From an uncultured Albidovulum sp. (GTDB lineage: Bacteria > Pseudomonadota > Alphaproteobacteria > Rhodobacterales > Rhodobacteraceae), in NCBI GenBank assembly GCA_913064775.1, contig CAJYAD010000013.1:62001-126000 (forward strand): 64,000 bases of DNA, given 5' to 3'. The notes beneath the pieces are model-generated. The model was not told the DNA's origin and searched no databases. It worked only from the letters and a program-made list of their open reading frames with translations. The position numbers and the translations under genes were made by a program. This document shows, piece after piece, positions 1 to 8,534 of the stretch (position 1 is the stretch's first letter; every line of letters starts with the position of its first letter).

Positions 1-1051
1 GCAGCACCCGAACGCCGGTTTGCTGCCACAGCTTCAGCGCGGCGGCCTCGCCGTCGTCGACGGGAAGCCACAGAAAGAACCCGCCCTCGGGGCCCTTATA
101 CCCCTGAAGCCCGGCAAAGATATCGTCCGCCAGACGGAACTTTTCCTGATAGAGCGCGCGGCTGGCCGTAACATGGTCCTCATCTGCCCAGACGCGTTCG
201 GCCACGCGCTGCAGCGGCAGCGGCAGCGGCGCGCCGGCATAATTGCGCAACTGCTTGATCCGCGCCAGCCCCTCGGGCCCGCCCGCGACAAAGCCCGAGC
301 GCAGGCCCGGCAGGTTCGAGCGCTTGGACAGCGAATGGAACACGAAAACCCGTTCGGGATCGGTGCCCTGTGCCTTCGCCACCTGCAACGCGCCGGGCGG
401 CGGGGCGCTGCGCCAGATCTCGGAATAGCATTCGTCGGCGAAGATGCGGAAATCGTGCTTTTCCGCCAGCGCCATCAGATCGGCCAGATAGTCGGCGCTG
501 GCCACCGCGCCCTGCGGGTTCGAGGGCGAGCAGAGATAGGCGATCGCGGTGCGGTCCAGCACTTCCGGGGGAAGGCTGGCGTAATCGGGCAGAAAGCCGG
601 TGGCGGCGGTGGCGGGCACATAGACCGGCTCGGAGGCCACCGCCAGCGCGGCCACGGCATAGACCTGATAGAACGGGTTTGGCGTCAGGATCACCGGCTT
701 CGCGCCGCGCTTCGTCTCGGGGCAAAGCGCGATGGCCGCGTTGAACAGCCCCTCGCGGGTGCCGTTCAGCGCCATGATCTGGCGCGCGGGATCCAGTGCG
801 GCGCCATAGCGGCGCGCCACCCATGCGGCGATCGCCTCCAGCAGTTCGGGCGTGCCGTCGTTGGGGGGGTATTTGCTGAACTCGTCGATATGGGCGGCCA
901 GCACCTCTGCCACGAAATCGGGCTGCGCATGGCGCGGCTCTCCGATGGTCATGGCGATTTGCGGCCCGCCCGGAGGGGTCGAGTCGAGTAGCGCGCGCAA
1001 GCGCGGAAATGCGTAATCAGGCAGGTTCGAAAACCGCTCTGGAAATGCCAT
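1..1051 (-). CDS. PLP-dependent aminotransferase class I/II, DapC-like (3' end outside window)
   Basis: This is a fold-type I PLP aminotransferase of about 350 visible residues; the C-terminus runs off the left edge. The reading frame opens with MAFPERFSNLPDY. It carries the substrate/PLP motif CSPSNPQG near residues 174-181 and the PLP-lysine motif SLSKRSNLPG, with the Schiff-base lysine at about residue 242. Rhodobacterales homologues of this type are usually annotated as N-succinyldiaminopimelate aminotransferase in lysine and peptidoglycan-precursor synthesis. That substrate is inferred from family resemblance and not shown by the sequence. The gene lies downstream of the amidase on the same strand, separated from it by a terminator-like hairpin, so it probably has its own promoter. 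Confidence 0.85.
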   Translation of the reverse strand, partial: MAFPERFSNLPDYAFPRLRALLDSTPPGGPQIAMTIGEPRHAQPDFVAEVLAAHIDEFSKYPPNDGTPELLEAIAAWVARRYGAALDPARQIMALNGTREGLFNAAIALCPETKRGAKPVILTPNPFYQVYAVAALAVASEPVYVPATAATGFLPDYASLPPEVLDRTAIAYLCSPSNPQGAVASADYLADLMALAEKHDFRIFADECYSEIWRSAPPPGALQVAKAQGTDPERVFVFHSLSKRSNLPGLRSGFVAGGPEGLARIKQLRNYAGAPLPLPLQRVAERVWADEDHVTASRALYQEKFRLADDIFAGLQGYKGPEGGFFLWLPVDDGEAAALKLWQQTGVRVL

Positions 1052-1124
1052 ATGCTGCCTCGTGACCGGGATCATGTCGCCCCGTTTCAGCGCCCAATCT
1101 ATCGCCGGTTTCGCCCAGGGTCCA

Positions 1125-1150
1125 GAAAAACGCCCCGTTTGCGGGCGTTT
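1125..1150 (-). terminator. Intrinsic terminator downstream of the amidase gene
   Basis: On the minus strand the arms AAACGCCC (1143-1150) and GGGCGTTT (1128-1135) form an 8-bp stem with a 7-nt loop, continuing into a run of five Ts. It lies 73 bp past the amidase stop codon and before the aminotransferase start. A second GC-rich hairpin (8-bp arms, 1184-1207) lies between it and the amidase stop but has no T run. Confidence 0.65.
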
Positions 1151-1222
1151 AAATGGCTTGATTGTGACTTTTTCGCCCCGAGACCGGGCCGAAATGATCC
1201 GGCCCGGCGCCAGGAAGAGGCT

Positions 1223-2554
1223 CTAGCGCCCGATTGCGCGCTCGGCCGCCGACCCGATCCGCAGCAGCCGTTCCTCGGCGAAGGGCAGGCCGAGGAACAT
1301 GATCCCGGTCGAAGGCACCCCCGTCGGCAGCGTCAGACCGGCCGATCCCATCAGGTTGCCGATCCGGGTGTTGCGCACCGTCATCAGGTTCTCGGGGACG
1401 TAATAACCCTCATCCTCGAGCAGCCGGCTGACCTTGGGCGGCAGGTTCGGCGCGGTCGGCAGGATCACCGCGTCATAGCCGGCGATTCTGGCGTTCCAGA
1501 TGGCGCGCAACTGCTCCAGCCGGCGCCAGGCAGAGATGTATTCGGTGGCTGTGGTCGCGGCGCCGCCGCGAAACCGCTCCAGGATCGGCGGGAACATCAG
1601 CTCGGGCCGGGCTTCGATCTTTGTGTGCCAGATCGCATAGGCCTCGGCCGAAAAGAGCGGCACGGTCAGGGTCATCGCCTCGGCCACCTCCGGCGCGCTG
1701 ATATGGGTCAGGCTGGCGCCGGCCTTGGCCAGACGGTCTGCGGCCTGCTCGAACCCCTTCGCGGGGTCGGGGCGCAGATCGTCCAGCGCCACCGTCTCCA
1801 GCACCGCCAGCCGCACCCCGGCAAGCGTGGCGCCGCCCAGATCCGCCGCCTTGCCGCCTTCCAGCAGCGCCAGCACCTCGGCCGCATCCTCGACCGAGCG
1901 GCACAGCGGCCCCACGGTGTCGAAGCGTTCGCAGAGCGGCACCACGCCCTTGCAACTGAGCCGGCCCATCGTGGTCTTCAGCCCCACCAGATCGTTCCAG
2001 GCCGCGGGCAGCCGCACCGATCCCCCGGTGTCCGAGCCGATCCCGACCGGCGCCAGATCGAAGGCCACCGAAGCCGCCGCCCCCGAGGACGACCCCCCGG
2101 GCACGGCCTCGGGGTCGTTGATGCAGGGCGGCGTGGCGGTGACCGGGTTCAGCCCCAGCCCGGAAAAGGCCAGCTCCGAGGTATGGGTCTTGCCCAGACA
2201 GACCGCGCCGCCCTGCGTGGCATTGGCCAGCACCTCGGCATCGGCGGTGGGGATGCGGCCCCGCAGCAGCGCCGATCCCGCCTCGGTCGCGGTGCCAGCG
2301 CTGTCGAAGAGGTCCTTCCACGAGATCGGCACCCCGTCCAGCAGCCCGCGGCGCAACCCGGCCCGGGCCCGCAAGCGTGCCGCTTCGGCTTCGGCGAGGG
2401 CGCGGGGGCCGGTGGTACGGGCGTAGATCCGGGCGCCCTCGGGGTGGGCGGCGATCGCCTCAAGCAACGCCTCGGTCAGCGCGACCGGGTCGATCCGGCC
2501 CGCGCCGATGCCGCGGCCCAGCTCCGATGCAGTCATTTTCCGCCAGTCTTCCAT
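1223..2554 (-). CDS. Amidase-signature family hydrolase
   Basis: This 443-residue protein belongs to the amidase signature family (GatA/AtzF fold), which hydrolyses amide bonds. The Ser-cisSer-Lys triad is visible: Lys80 in GVPISWKD, Ser155 in PGGSSSGAA and the nucleophile Ser179 in GSDTGGSVR. Length fits the family. I chose the ATG at 2554 (MEDWRKMTAS) because GGAGG lies 6 nt upstream; an in-frame ATG 15 nt earlier has no such site. The gene is divergent from the UbiH-type hydroxylase, with 159 bp between the two starts. No GatB or GatC gene is nearby, so a stand-alone amidase is more likely than the tRNA amidotransferase. The substrate is unknown. Confidence 0.88.
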   Translation of the reverse strand: MEDWRKMTASELGRGIGAGRIDPVALTEALLEAIAAHPEGARIYARTTGPRALAEAEAARLRARAGLRRGLLDGVPISWKDLFDSAGTATEAGSALLRGRIPTADAEVLANATQGGAVCLGKTHTSELAFSGLGLNPVTATPPCINDPEAVPGGSSSGAAASVAFDLAPVGIGSDTGGSVRLPAAWNDLVGLKTTMGRLSCKGVVPLCERFDTVGPLCRSVEDAAEVLALLEGGKAADLGGATLAGVRLAVLETVALDDLRPDPAKGFEQAADRLAKAGASLTHISAPEVAEAMTLTVPLFSAEAYAIWHTKIEARPELMFPPILERFRGGAATTATEYISAWRRLEQLRAIWNARIAGYDAVILPTAPNLPPKVSRLLEDEGYYVPENLMTVRNTRIGNLMGSAGLTLPTGVPSTGIMFLGLPFAEERLLRIGSAAERAIGR

Positions 2555-2713
2555 GTGGGCCTCCGCCATCTGATCGGCGCGACGGTAGCGGCGCGGGCGC
2601 GCATGGACAATCCCGTCGTGACGCGCATAGTTGCAGCCAAAGCGGCGGGGGCCCCGACAGCCCATCCGATAGGCATTTCCGGACAGCCGCGGCAGATGCA
2701 GGAGTGGGCAAAA

Positions 2714-3952
2714 ATGGCCGGGACGGACGCACGAGAAAGCGATGTGGTGATCGTCGGCGGCGGGCTGAACGGGCCGGCGCTGGCGCTGGCGCTGGCACAG
2801 GCGGGGCTGTCGGTCATGGTGATCGACGCGCTGCCCGAAGCCACCCGCGAGGCCGAGGATTTCGACGGCCGCGCCTATGCGCTGGCGCTGGCCTCGCAGC
2901 GGATGCTGGCGGCGCTGGGCGTCTGGGACCGGGTCGCGGACCGGGCCCAGCCGATCCTCGAGGTTAAGGCCTCGGACGGGCGTGCCGGGCAGGGGCCTTC
3001 GCCCTTGTTTCTGCATTTCGATTCCGGCGAGATCGAGGAAGGGCCGATGGGCTACATGCTTGAGGACCGCTTCCTGCGCCGGGCGCTGATCGCGGCGATG
3101 GCCGAGGCGCCGGCGATCACCAAGATCTCGGGCGAGACGGTGGTGGCGCAGCTGGCCGATGCGGCGGGGGTGACGGTGACGCTGGCCTCTGGCGGGCAGC
3201 TGCGGGGCCGGGTGCTGGCGGGCTGCGACGGGCGGGCCTCGGGCACGGCGGCGCGGGCCGGGATCCGGCGCACGGGCCACGGCTATGGCCAGATCGCCCT
3301 TGTCTGCGCGATCGAGCATGAGCTGCCCCATAACGGCGTGGCGCAGCAGCTTTTCCTGCCGGGCGGGCCGCTGGCGCTGCTGCCGCTGCACGGCAACCGC
3401 ACCGCGATCGTCTGGTCCGAGCACGAGGCGCTGGCGCGTCAGATCCAGGCGATGGACGACGCGGCGTATCTGCAGGCGCTGCATCTGCGGGTCGGCGACC
3501 ATCTGGGCGCCTTCCATCTGGTGGGCAAGCGCTTCACCTATCCGTTGTCGCTGTCGCTGGCGAATGCCTATGTCGCGCCGCGCCTGGCGCTGGTGGGCGA
3601 TGCCGCCCATGGGGTGCATCCGGTCGCCGGGCAGGGGCTGAACCTCGGCCTGCGCGATGTCGGTGCCCTGGCCGAGGTGCTGGTCGAGGCTGCCCGGCGC
3701 GGCGAGGATATCGGCGCGCTGGACGTGCTGACCCGCTATCAGACCTGGCGGCGGTTCGATTCGACCCTGCTCGCCTTCGGGATGGATGCGGTGACGCGGC
3801 TTTTTTCCAACGACAACCCGGTTCTGCGCGGGGCGCGCGACCTGGGGCTTGGCGCGGTGAACGCGCTGCCCGGCCTGCGCCGGCGCTTCATCCGCGAGGC
3901 CGCGGGGCTGTCGGGCGACGTGCCGCGGCTGCTGCGCGGGCAGGCGATCTAG
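2714..3952 (+). CDS. UbiH/UbiF/COQ6-type FAD-dependent hydroxylase
   Basis: This 412-residue flavoprotein monooxygenase resembles the hydroxylases that modify the ubiquinone ring. It has the N-terminal dinucleotide-binding motif VIVGGGLNGPALALALAQAG, and the second FAD motif GDAAHGVHPVAGQGLN near residue 295. Length is typical of the UbiH/COQ6 family. The ATG at 2714 has GGAG 9 nt upstream. Which ring position it hydroxylates cannot be read from sequence alone. The next gene begins 3 bp after its stop codon, so the two are probably co-transcribed and translationally coupled. Polyprenyl diphosphate synthase, another ubiquinone gene, lies about 3.3 kb away. Confidence 0.88.
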   Translation: MAGTDARESDVVIVGGGLNGPALALALAQAGLSVMVIDALPEATREAEDFDGRAYALALASQRMLAALGVWDRVADRAQPILEVKASDGRAGQGPSPLFLHFDSGEIEEGPMGYMLEDRFLRRALIAAMAEAPAITKISGETVVAQLADAAGVTVTLASGGQLRGRVLAGCDGRASGTAARAGIRRTGHGYGQIALVCAIEHELPHNGVAQQLFLPGGPLALLPLHGNRTAIVWSEHEALARQIQAMDDAAYLQALHLRVGDHLGAFHLVGKRFTYPLSLSLANAYVAPRLALVGDAAHGVHPVAGQGLNLGLRDVGALAEVLVEAARRGEDIGALDVLTRYQTWRRFDSTLLAFGMDAVTRLFSNDNPVLRGARDLGLGAVNALPGLRRRFIREAAGLSGDVPRLLRGQAI

Positions 3953-3955
3953 GCG

Positions 3956-4405
3956 ATGGCGCGGGCGCCGATCCTGTTCGCGGCTGTGCTGGGGCTTTGG
4001 TGGGGCCGGGTTGCGCTGTCGTTGGCGCATGCGGCGGGACTGGGTATGGCGGGCGCCGGGCTGCTGGCGCTGGCCGCGCTGGCTGCCGCAGCGCTGGCGG
4101 GCCACCGCTTCGTCGCGTCCGGTGCCGGGCCGGCCGCCCGCTCCAGCCGGGGCTTTCTGGCGCTGGGCCTGTCCTTCGGCGCCGGCACCCTGCCGTTGGC
4201 GGCCGCCGCAATGCTGGCCGGCGAACAGGCCGGCGCCGCCGCGGCGGGCGGCGCGAATCCCCTGGGCCCGGTATTCGGAACCGTCCTTGCGCCGATCCTG
4301 GCGGGCAATCTGGTGGCCGGGCTGATGGTCGTGCTGGCCGCCATCGCCGCCGCACTCTGCCTTATGCTCGCGGCGGTGTTCCGGCTGGCGGCGCGGCGCG
4401 GCTGA
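3956..4405 (+). CDS. Small hydrophobic membrane protein of unknown function
   Basis: I do not recognise a family for this 149-residue protein. It is dominated by Ala, Leu and Gly and contains four probable membrane segments, at about residues 5-25, 30-48, 68-90 and 110-142, with an Arg-rich C-terminal end. It begins 3 bp after the stop of the UbiH-type gene, which suggests coupling and perhaps a role linked to the membrane quinone pathway. That link is inference from position only. The 3' side is followed by a copy of the dispersed intergenic repeat. Confidence 0.6.
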   Translation: MARAPILFAAVLGLWWGRVALSLAHAAGLGMAGAGLLALAALAAAALAGHRFVASGAGPAARSSRGFLALGLSFGAGTLPLAAAAMLAGEQAGAAAAGGANPLGPVFGTVLAPILAGNLVAGLMVVLAAIAAALCLMLAAVFRLAARRG

Positions 4406-4491
4406 CCTCGCGCCCTTCGCGGACCTCCGCGCCCAGACCCTCACGACCCGATGGCGCGCGTTCCCCAAGAAGAAGCGCACTAGACCCTCTG

Positions 4492-4548
4492 AGCTTTCAC
4501 TCTGGCGGAAATATCCCGGGGGTGCAGGGGGCAGGGCCCCCGCTGCCG
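4492..4548. repeat. Dispersed intergenic repeat, copy A (half element)
   Basis: This stretch contains a TTCACTCTGG arm followed by AAATATCCCGGGGG and a GC-rich hairpin tail (GGGGGCAGGGCCCCC). It lies between convergent genes. The same core recurs at 7221, 9797, 25325, 43435 and 52928. Confidence 0.6.
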
Positions 4549-4602
4549 AGTCAGCAATACCGAAGCCGGAGGCTGGTCATGAAGCTTTGCGCGGCCCTGC
4601 GC

Positions 4603-5136
4603 CTAGAGCTTGCCGTCCGCGATGCGCAACTGGCGCGCCCGCGTCAGGATCGCATCCACCACGGCGCGCTGGGTTGCCGCGCTGACCGGACCCGAGCGCG
4701 TTGCCAGCGCCACATGCAGCGCACGCGCGTCAAGCGCGGGATCCTGTACATAGACGGTCGCGCGGTAGGCGCGGCCACCGCCCGGCGGGCGCCCATAGCC
4801 CGTCACGATCACGCCGCTGAACGGATCGACCGATTCGACCGGCAAGAAGTCCAGAACCTGCAGCGCGGCGTTCCAGATATACTTGTTCACCTCGATGGTG
4901 ACGTTCGGGTTCTTGCCCGGCGCGAACAGCGTCCTGATCGAGGGCGTGCGGCCCAGTCCCGTCGGGTTTTCTTCCCGGCTCGCCGCCGGGCTCGCCACAG
5001 TGCCTTGCGCCGCGGCTTTTGGGGCGGGTTTGGAGCGCCCGAACAGGTTGCCGCTGAAACCGCTGGTGCCGCATGCGGCCAGTGCGGCAAGGCTGCCGCT
5101 CATCAGACCTGCGCGGAGAATGCGTTTCAAGCTCAT
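4603..5136 (-). CDS. DUF3576 family lipoprotein
   Basis: This 177-residue predicted outer-membrane lipoprotein begins with a type II signal peptide, MSLKRILRAGLMSGSLAALA, and its lipobox cysteine follows in LAAC at residue 21. The mature part contains the conserved block NKYIWNAALQVLDFLP and the run DPFSGVIVTGYG that I associate with DUF3576, a family common in Alphaproteobacteria with no assigned biochemical function. It is divergent from the porin gene, which would suit an envelope role, but no partner can be named from sequence. Confidence 0.82.
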   Translation of the reverse strand: MSLKRILRAGLMSGSLAALAACGTSGFSGNLFGRSKPAPKAAAQGTVASPAASREENPTGLGRTPSIRTLFAPGKNPNVTIEVNKYIWNAALQVLDFLPVESVDPFSGVIVTGYGRPPGGGRAYRATVYVQDPALDARALHVALATRSGPVSAATQRAVVDAILTRARQLRIADGKL

Positions 5137-5431
5137 ACTGCCTGCCCTCTTCCGTTTCGGTCTGTCTAGCCGAGCAACCCCGCGCGAACAAGGCTTTTAC
5201 GTTTGCCTATTCGGCCGCGCATCCGGGGCTGCATCCGGGGCAAGGCTGGGGCCCGAACGCGCGCGCGCCGGGGCTGTGGCAGGACTGTGGCAAAGCTGCA
5301 CCAATTTTTCGGCCTTCGCGGCGCGGGTTTCGGGTTCACCTTGCATTGAAAGGGTGGAACCGGGAAATAGAGCCATACCCAATTTGGATTGTCCCGAGTT
5401 GGGCCGACCTTTTGAGACAACGAGGGAAACC

Positions 5432-6418
5432 ATGAAAAAGATCCTCCTTGCGACCGCTGCAGTGGCACTGACCGCTGGCGCCGCTTCGGCCGACGTGACC
5501 TTCAGCGGCCTGGCCCGCGCTGGTATCAGCTACTCGAAGCCGAAGGGCGGCACCGCGACCACCGCACTGACCGACCGCTTCCGCCTCTACCTGAAAGTCG
5601 ACAAGAAAACCGACTCGGGTCTGGAGCTGGGCGTCAAGACCCGCTTCCAGAGCGATGCTGGCTCGGCCAACATCGGCACCTCGGGCGGCACCGGCAACCT
5701 GAAGACCAGCGCTTCGCAGATCTGGATCCAGCAGAACGGCGTGAAGGTTGAGTTCGACAACGTCGACGGCCCGATCGAAGACATGCCCGGCCTCTACGCC
5801 CCGTCGACCGGTCTGACCGGCCTCGGCTACGGCGGTCTGGTGACCAACTTCTACGACGCTGGCGGCACCTACCACAGCTTCGACTGGATGGGTAACTACC
5901 AAGGCTACAACGCTCCGGGTCAGTACGGCAACGCTTCGGGCGTTCAGGTCAACTACACCATGGGCGCTCTGCATGCTGAGCTGGCCCGCGGTGGTCTGGC
6001 CGGCGCGAATGCCAGCACCAGCACCCAGGCGATGATCTCGTATGACTTCGGTCAGTTCACCGGTTCGCTGGGCTACTCGAGCGGCAGCTACGACGGCAAT
6101 CTGAGCAAGAAAGTCGTCGGCATCGTCACTGGCAAACTCGGCCCGGTCGACCTGACCCTGGGCGCTGCTCAGGACACCCCGCGCACCGCTGGCGGTGGCA
6201 AGGGCGCCAACGTGACCAAGTACTCGCTGAACGCCGCCTACACCATGGGCGCGATCACGATGAACGCCTACTACTCGCACCAGAACAAGAACGCTCCGTC
6301 GGACGCCTACGGCCTCGGCGCGAAGTACGACCTCGGCGGCGCTGCGCTGCAGGGTGGTATCGCGAAAGCCCCGTCGGGCGGGACCCTCGCCGACTTCGGT
6401 GTGATCTTCACGTTCTAA
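5432..6418 (+). CDS. Rhodobacter-type trimeric porin
   Basis: This 328-residue outer-membrane beta-barrel protein has a cleavable signal peptide (MKKILLATAAVALTAGAASA, then DVTFSG) and a C-terminal phenylalanine in GVIFTF, the usual signal for barrel assembly. The mature protein is rich in alternating hydrophobic strands with Gly, Asn, Tyr and Ser, as in the Rhodobacter porins. Its codon choice is unlike its neighbours, with more GCT, GGT and AAC, as expected for a very highly expressed gene. The ATG has a GAGGGA ribosome-binding site. It is monocistronic, ending at a strong intrinsic terminator. Confidence 0.93.
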   Translation: MKKILLATAAVALTAGAASADVTFSGLARAGISYSKPKGGTATTALTDRFRLYLKVDKKTDSGLELGVKTRFQSDAGSANIGTSGGTGNLKTSASQIWIQQNGVKVEFDNVDGPIEDMPGLYAPSTGLTGLGYGGLVTNFYDAGGTYHSFDWMGNYQGYNAPGQYGNASGVQVNYTMGALHAELARGGLAGANASTSTQAMISYDFGQFTGSLGYSSGSYDGNLSKKVVGIVTGKLGPVDLTLGAAQDTPRTAGGGKGANVTKYSLNAAYTMGAITMNAYYSHQNKNAPSDAYGLGAKYDLGGAALQGGIAKAPSGGTLADFGVIFTF

Positions 6419-6442
6419 TTCAGAACGGGACAGTGACTTGGG

Positions 6443-6473
6443 AAGAGCGGGCCTTGGCCCGCTCTTTTCTTTT
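6443..6473 (+). terminator. Intrinsic terminator of the porin gene
   Basis: An 11-bp perfect stem (AAGAGCGGGCC / GGCCCGCTCTT) with a 2-nt centre is followed by a T-rich tail. It lies 25 bp after the porin stop codon. Confidence 0.92.
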
Positions 6474-6514
6474 GCGCCGGTCTGTGTCCATTTGGCGCCG
6501 GAAACGGAGGTGAG

Positions 6515-7174
6515 ATGGGACTGAGTGAGATCACCGCGCGGGTGCGCGCGGCCGAGGCGGCGGCGGGCCGGGCAGAAGGCTCGGTGCGGCTGATCGCGGT
6601 GTCGAAGGTGCAGCCGCTGGAGCGGGTCGAGGCCGTGCTGGACGCGGGCCATCGGCTGTTTGGCGAGAATTACGTGCAGGAGGCGGCCGGGAAATGGCCC
6701 GACTTCCGCGCCCGGTTCCCGGGCGTCGCGGTGCATATGATCGGGCCCTTGCAGTCGAACAAGGCCGGTCAGGCGGTCGAGTTGTTCGAGGCGATCCACA
6801 CGCTGGACCGGCCGTCACTGGCGAAGAAGCTGGCGGCACAGGTGCAGGCGCGCGGCGCGGCGCCCGAGTTGTTCGTGCAGGTGAATACCGGCCGCGAGCC
6901 GCAGAAGGCGGGCGTGCTGCCGGAAGCGGCCGAGGCCTTCATCGCGAACTGCCGGGGGATGGATCTGCAACTGTCGGGGCTGATGTGCATCCCGCCCGAA
7001 GGCGTGGATCCGGTGCCCCATTTCACCGCACTGGCGCGGCTTGCGGCCCAGAACGGGCTGCCGGGGCTTTCGATGGGGATGAGCGCGGATTTCGAGGCCG
7101 CGATCGCCGCCGGGGCCACCCATGTGCGGGTGGGAAGCGCGATCTTCGGGGCGCGGGACTATCCCAAGGCCTGA
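6515..7174 (+). CDS. yggS: YggS/PLPBP family PLP homeostasis protein
   Basis: This 219-residue cytosolic protein binds pyridoxal 5'-phosphate and buffers its concentration; the family has no proven enzymatic reaction. The PLP lysine is in LIAVSKVQP (about residue 31), and the typical FGENYVQEA, HMIGPLQSNK and SMGMSADFEAAI motifs follow in order. The start has a strong GGAGGTGAG site. It is convergent with the polyprenyl synthase gene, with a copy of the dispersed repeat between them. Confidence 0.92.
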   Translation: MGLSEITARVRAAEAAAGRAEGSVRLIAVSKVQPLERVEAVLDAGHRLFGENYVQEAAGKWPDFRARFPGVAVHMIGPLQSNKAGQAVELFEAIHTLDRPSLAKKLAAQVQARGAAPELFVQVNTGREPQKAGVLPEAAEAFIANCRGMDLQLSGLMCIPPEGVDPVPHFTALARLAAQNGLPGLSMGMSADFEAAIAAGATHVRVGSAIFGARDYPKA

Positions 7175-7220
7175 GCGCCGGGTGCGGCGCCGGCGGCGAG
7201 GGGCTGTCTGCCCCTCGCGC

Positions 7221-7252
7221 TCCCCGAGAGTATTTGGACCAAGATGAAGAGG
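7221..7252. repeat. Dispersed intergenic repeat, copy B (half element)
   Basis: The core GAGTATTTGGACCAAGATGA lies between the convergent yggS and polyprenyl synthase genes. It matches one arm of the full hairpin copy at 52928-52990. Confidence 0.6.
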
Positions 7253-7262
7253 GCGGCCTGCC

Positions 7263-8264
7263 TTAGGCGACCCGTTCGACGACGTAATCGGCCAGATCGC
7301 GCAGCATATTGCGCAGCTCATGCGCGGGCAGGGGGGCGAGCGCGGCCTTCGCCTTGGTGGCCCAGTCCAGCGCCTGGGCGCGGGAGGCTTCGAGCGCGCC
7401 ATGGCTGGAGAGCAGGCCCAGCGCATGTTCGAGATCGCCGTCCTGCTGGTCGCCCTTTTCGATCACCCGGGTCCAGAAGGCGCGTTCCTCGGCATCGGCG
7501 GCGGCCACCGCCTTGATCACCGGCAGCGTCAGCTTGCGCTCGCGGAAATCGTCGCCCACGTTCTTGCCGATCACCGCGCTGGTGCCGCCGTAGTCGAGCA
7601 GATCGTCGACGATCTGGAAGGCGATCCCCAGCGCGTCGCCATAGGCGAAGAGCGCGCTGACCTGATCCTCGGGGGCGCCGGCGATGACGCCGCCGACCTG
7701 GGTCGCGGCCGCGAACAGCGCCGCCGTCTTGCCGCGCACGACCTTCAGATAGATATCCTCGGAGGTCGCGAGATCCTGTGCGGCCGTGAGTTGCAGCACC
7801 TCGCCTTCGGCGATCACCGCCGAGGCGTTCGACAGGATCGACAGCACCCGCAGGTTGCCGCATTCGGTCATCAGCTGGAAGGCGCGGGCAAACAGGTAGT
7901 CACCGACCAGCACGCTGGATTTGTTGTCCCACAGCAGATTCGCAGTGGGCCGGCCGCGGCGCTGGCTGCTTTCATCCACCACGTCGTCATGCAGCAGCGT
8001 GGCCGTGTGGATAAATTCCACCGTTGCCGCCAGATGCACGTGATAGGGCCCGGCGTAGCCGCACAGCCGTGCCGCGGCCAGCGTCATCATCGGGCGCAGG
8101 CGTTTGCCGCCGGCCTCGACCAGATGTGCGGTGACCTCTGGAATGCGCGGCGCATGTTCGCTTGCCATCCGGTCGCGGATCAGGCCGTTCACGGCGCTCA
8201 TATCCTCAGTCAGCCAGCGCGCCAGCTGATCCTGAGGCTTGTTCGTGGTTTCCATCAACCCCAT
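7263..8264 (-). CDS. ispB: Long-chain trans-polyprenyl diphosphate synthase (ubiquinone side chain)
   Basis: This 333-residue prenyltransferase elongates farnesyl or geranylgeranyl diphosphate with isopentenyl diphosphate to make the ubiquinone tail, probably decaprenyl since Rhodobacterales make Q10. Both Asp-rich motifs are present: LLHDDVVDESSQRRG and FQIVDDLLDYGG. The GGKRLRPMM motif binds diphosphate. I chose the ATG at 8264 because TGAGG lies 5 nt upstream; ATGs at 8255 and 8288 are also possible. The gene is divergent from the DUF2007 gene, with 54 bp between starts. Confidence 0.92.
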   Translation of the reverse strand: MGLMETTNKPQDQLARWLTEDMSAVNGLIRDRMASEHAPRIPEVTAHLVEAGGKRLRPMMTLAAARLCGYAGPYHVHLAATVEFIHTATLLHDDVVDESSQRRGRPTANLLWDNKSSVLVGDYLFARAFQLMTECGNLRVLSILSNASAVIAEGEVLQLTAAQDLATSEDIYLKVVRGKTAALFAAATQVGGVIAGAPEDQVSALFAYGDALGIAFQIVDDLLDYGGTSAVIGKNVGDDFRERKLTLPVIKAVAAADAEERAFWTRVIEKGDQQDGDLEHALGLLSSHGALEASRAQALDWATKAKAALAPLPAHELRNMLRDLADYVVERVA

Positions 8265-8318
8265 GCCGTCCTCAAGGCTTCTCGACATTGTCCCGCGATT
8301 GGACTTAACTCGCGGGCC

Positions 8319-8534
8319 ATGAAAGAGCTTCTGCGCACAACGGATCCGACGATCATCGCCTTCGCCACCGCGCTTCTGCAAGGCGAGGGTATAGACAGCT
8401 TTCCGGTGGACGTAAATATGAGCGTCCTCGAAGGGTCGATCGGCATATTCCCACGCCGCTTGCTGGTGCGTGATCGAGATTTGTTCCGCGCCGAACTGAC
8501 CATGCGTGACAACGATGTCGATCTTGGGCGCTGA
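8319..8534 (+). CDS. DUF2007 domain small protein
   Basis: This 71-residue protein begins MKELLRTTDPTIIAFATALL and contains the core MSVLEGSIGIFPRRLLV typical of DUF2007, a short soluble family sometimes called putative signal-transducing protein. No function is established. Its end overlaps the start of the following methyltransferase gene, which makes co-translation likely. No strong ribosome-binding site is visible before the ATG. Confidence 0.8.
   Translation: MKELLRTTDPTIIAFATALLQGEGIDSFPVDVNMSVLEGSIGIFPRRLLVRDRDLFRAELTMRDNDVDLGR

Noticed and set aside
1184-1207. GC-rich 8-bp hairpin as terminator or regulator
   Set aside because: No T run on either strand; the adjacent hairpin at 1125-1150 is a better terminator.
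1052-2713. Long in-frame extension upstream of the UbiH-type gene
   Set aside because: The extension lies opposite the amidase gene and has shadow composition; the protein family starts at the ATG at 2714 with its ribosome-binding site.
5341-5369. TTGCAT-17 bp-GAAATA as the porin promoter
   Set aside because: The -10 match is poor and other placements are equally good, so I did not list it.
5336-6799. Antisense frame of 487 codons over the porin
   Set aside because: It spans the porin terminator and the start of yggS and shows no family motif; the porin strand has the signal peptide, codon bias and terminator.
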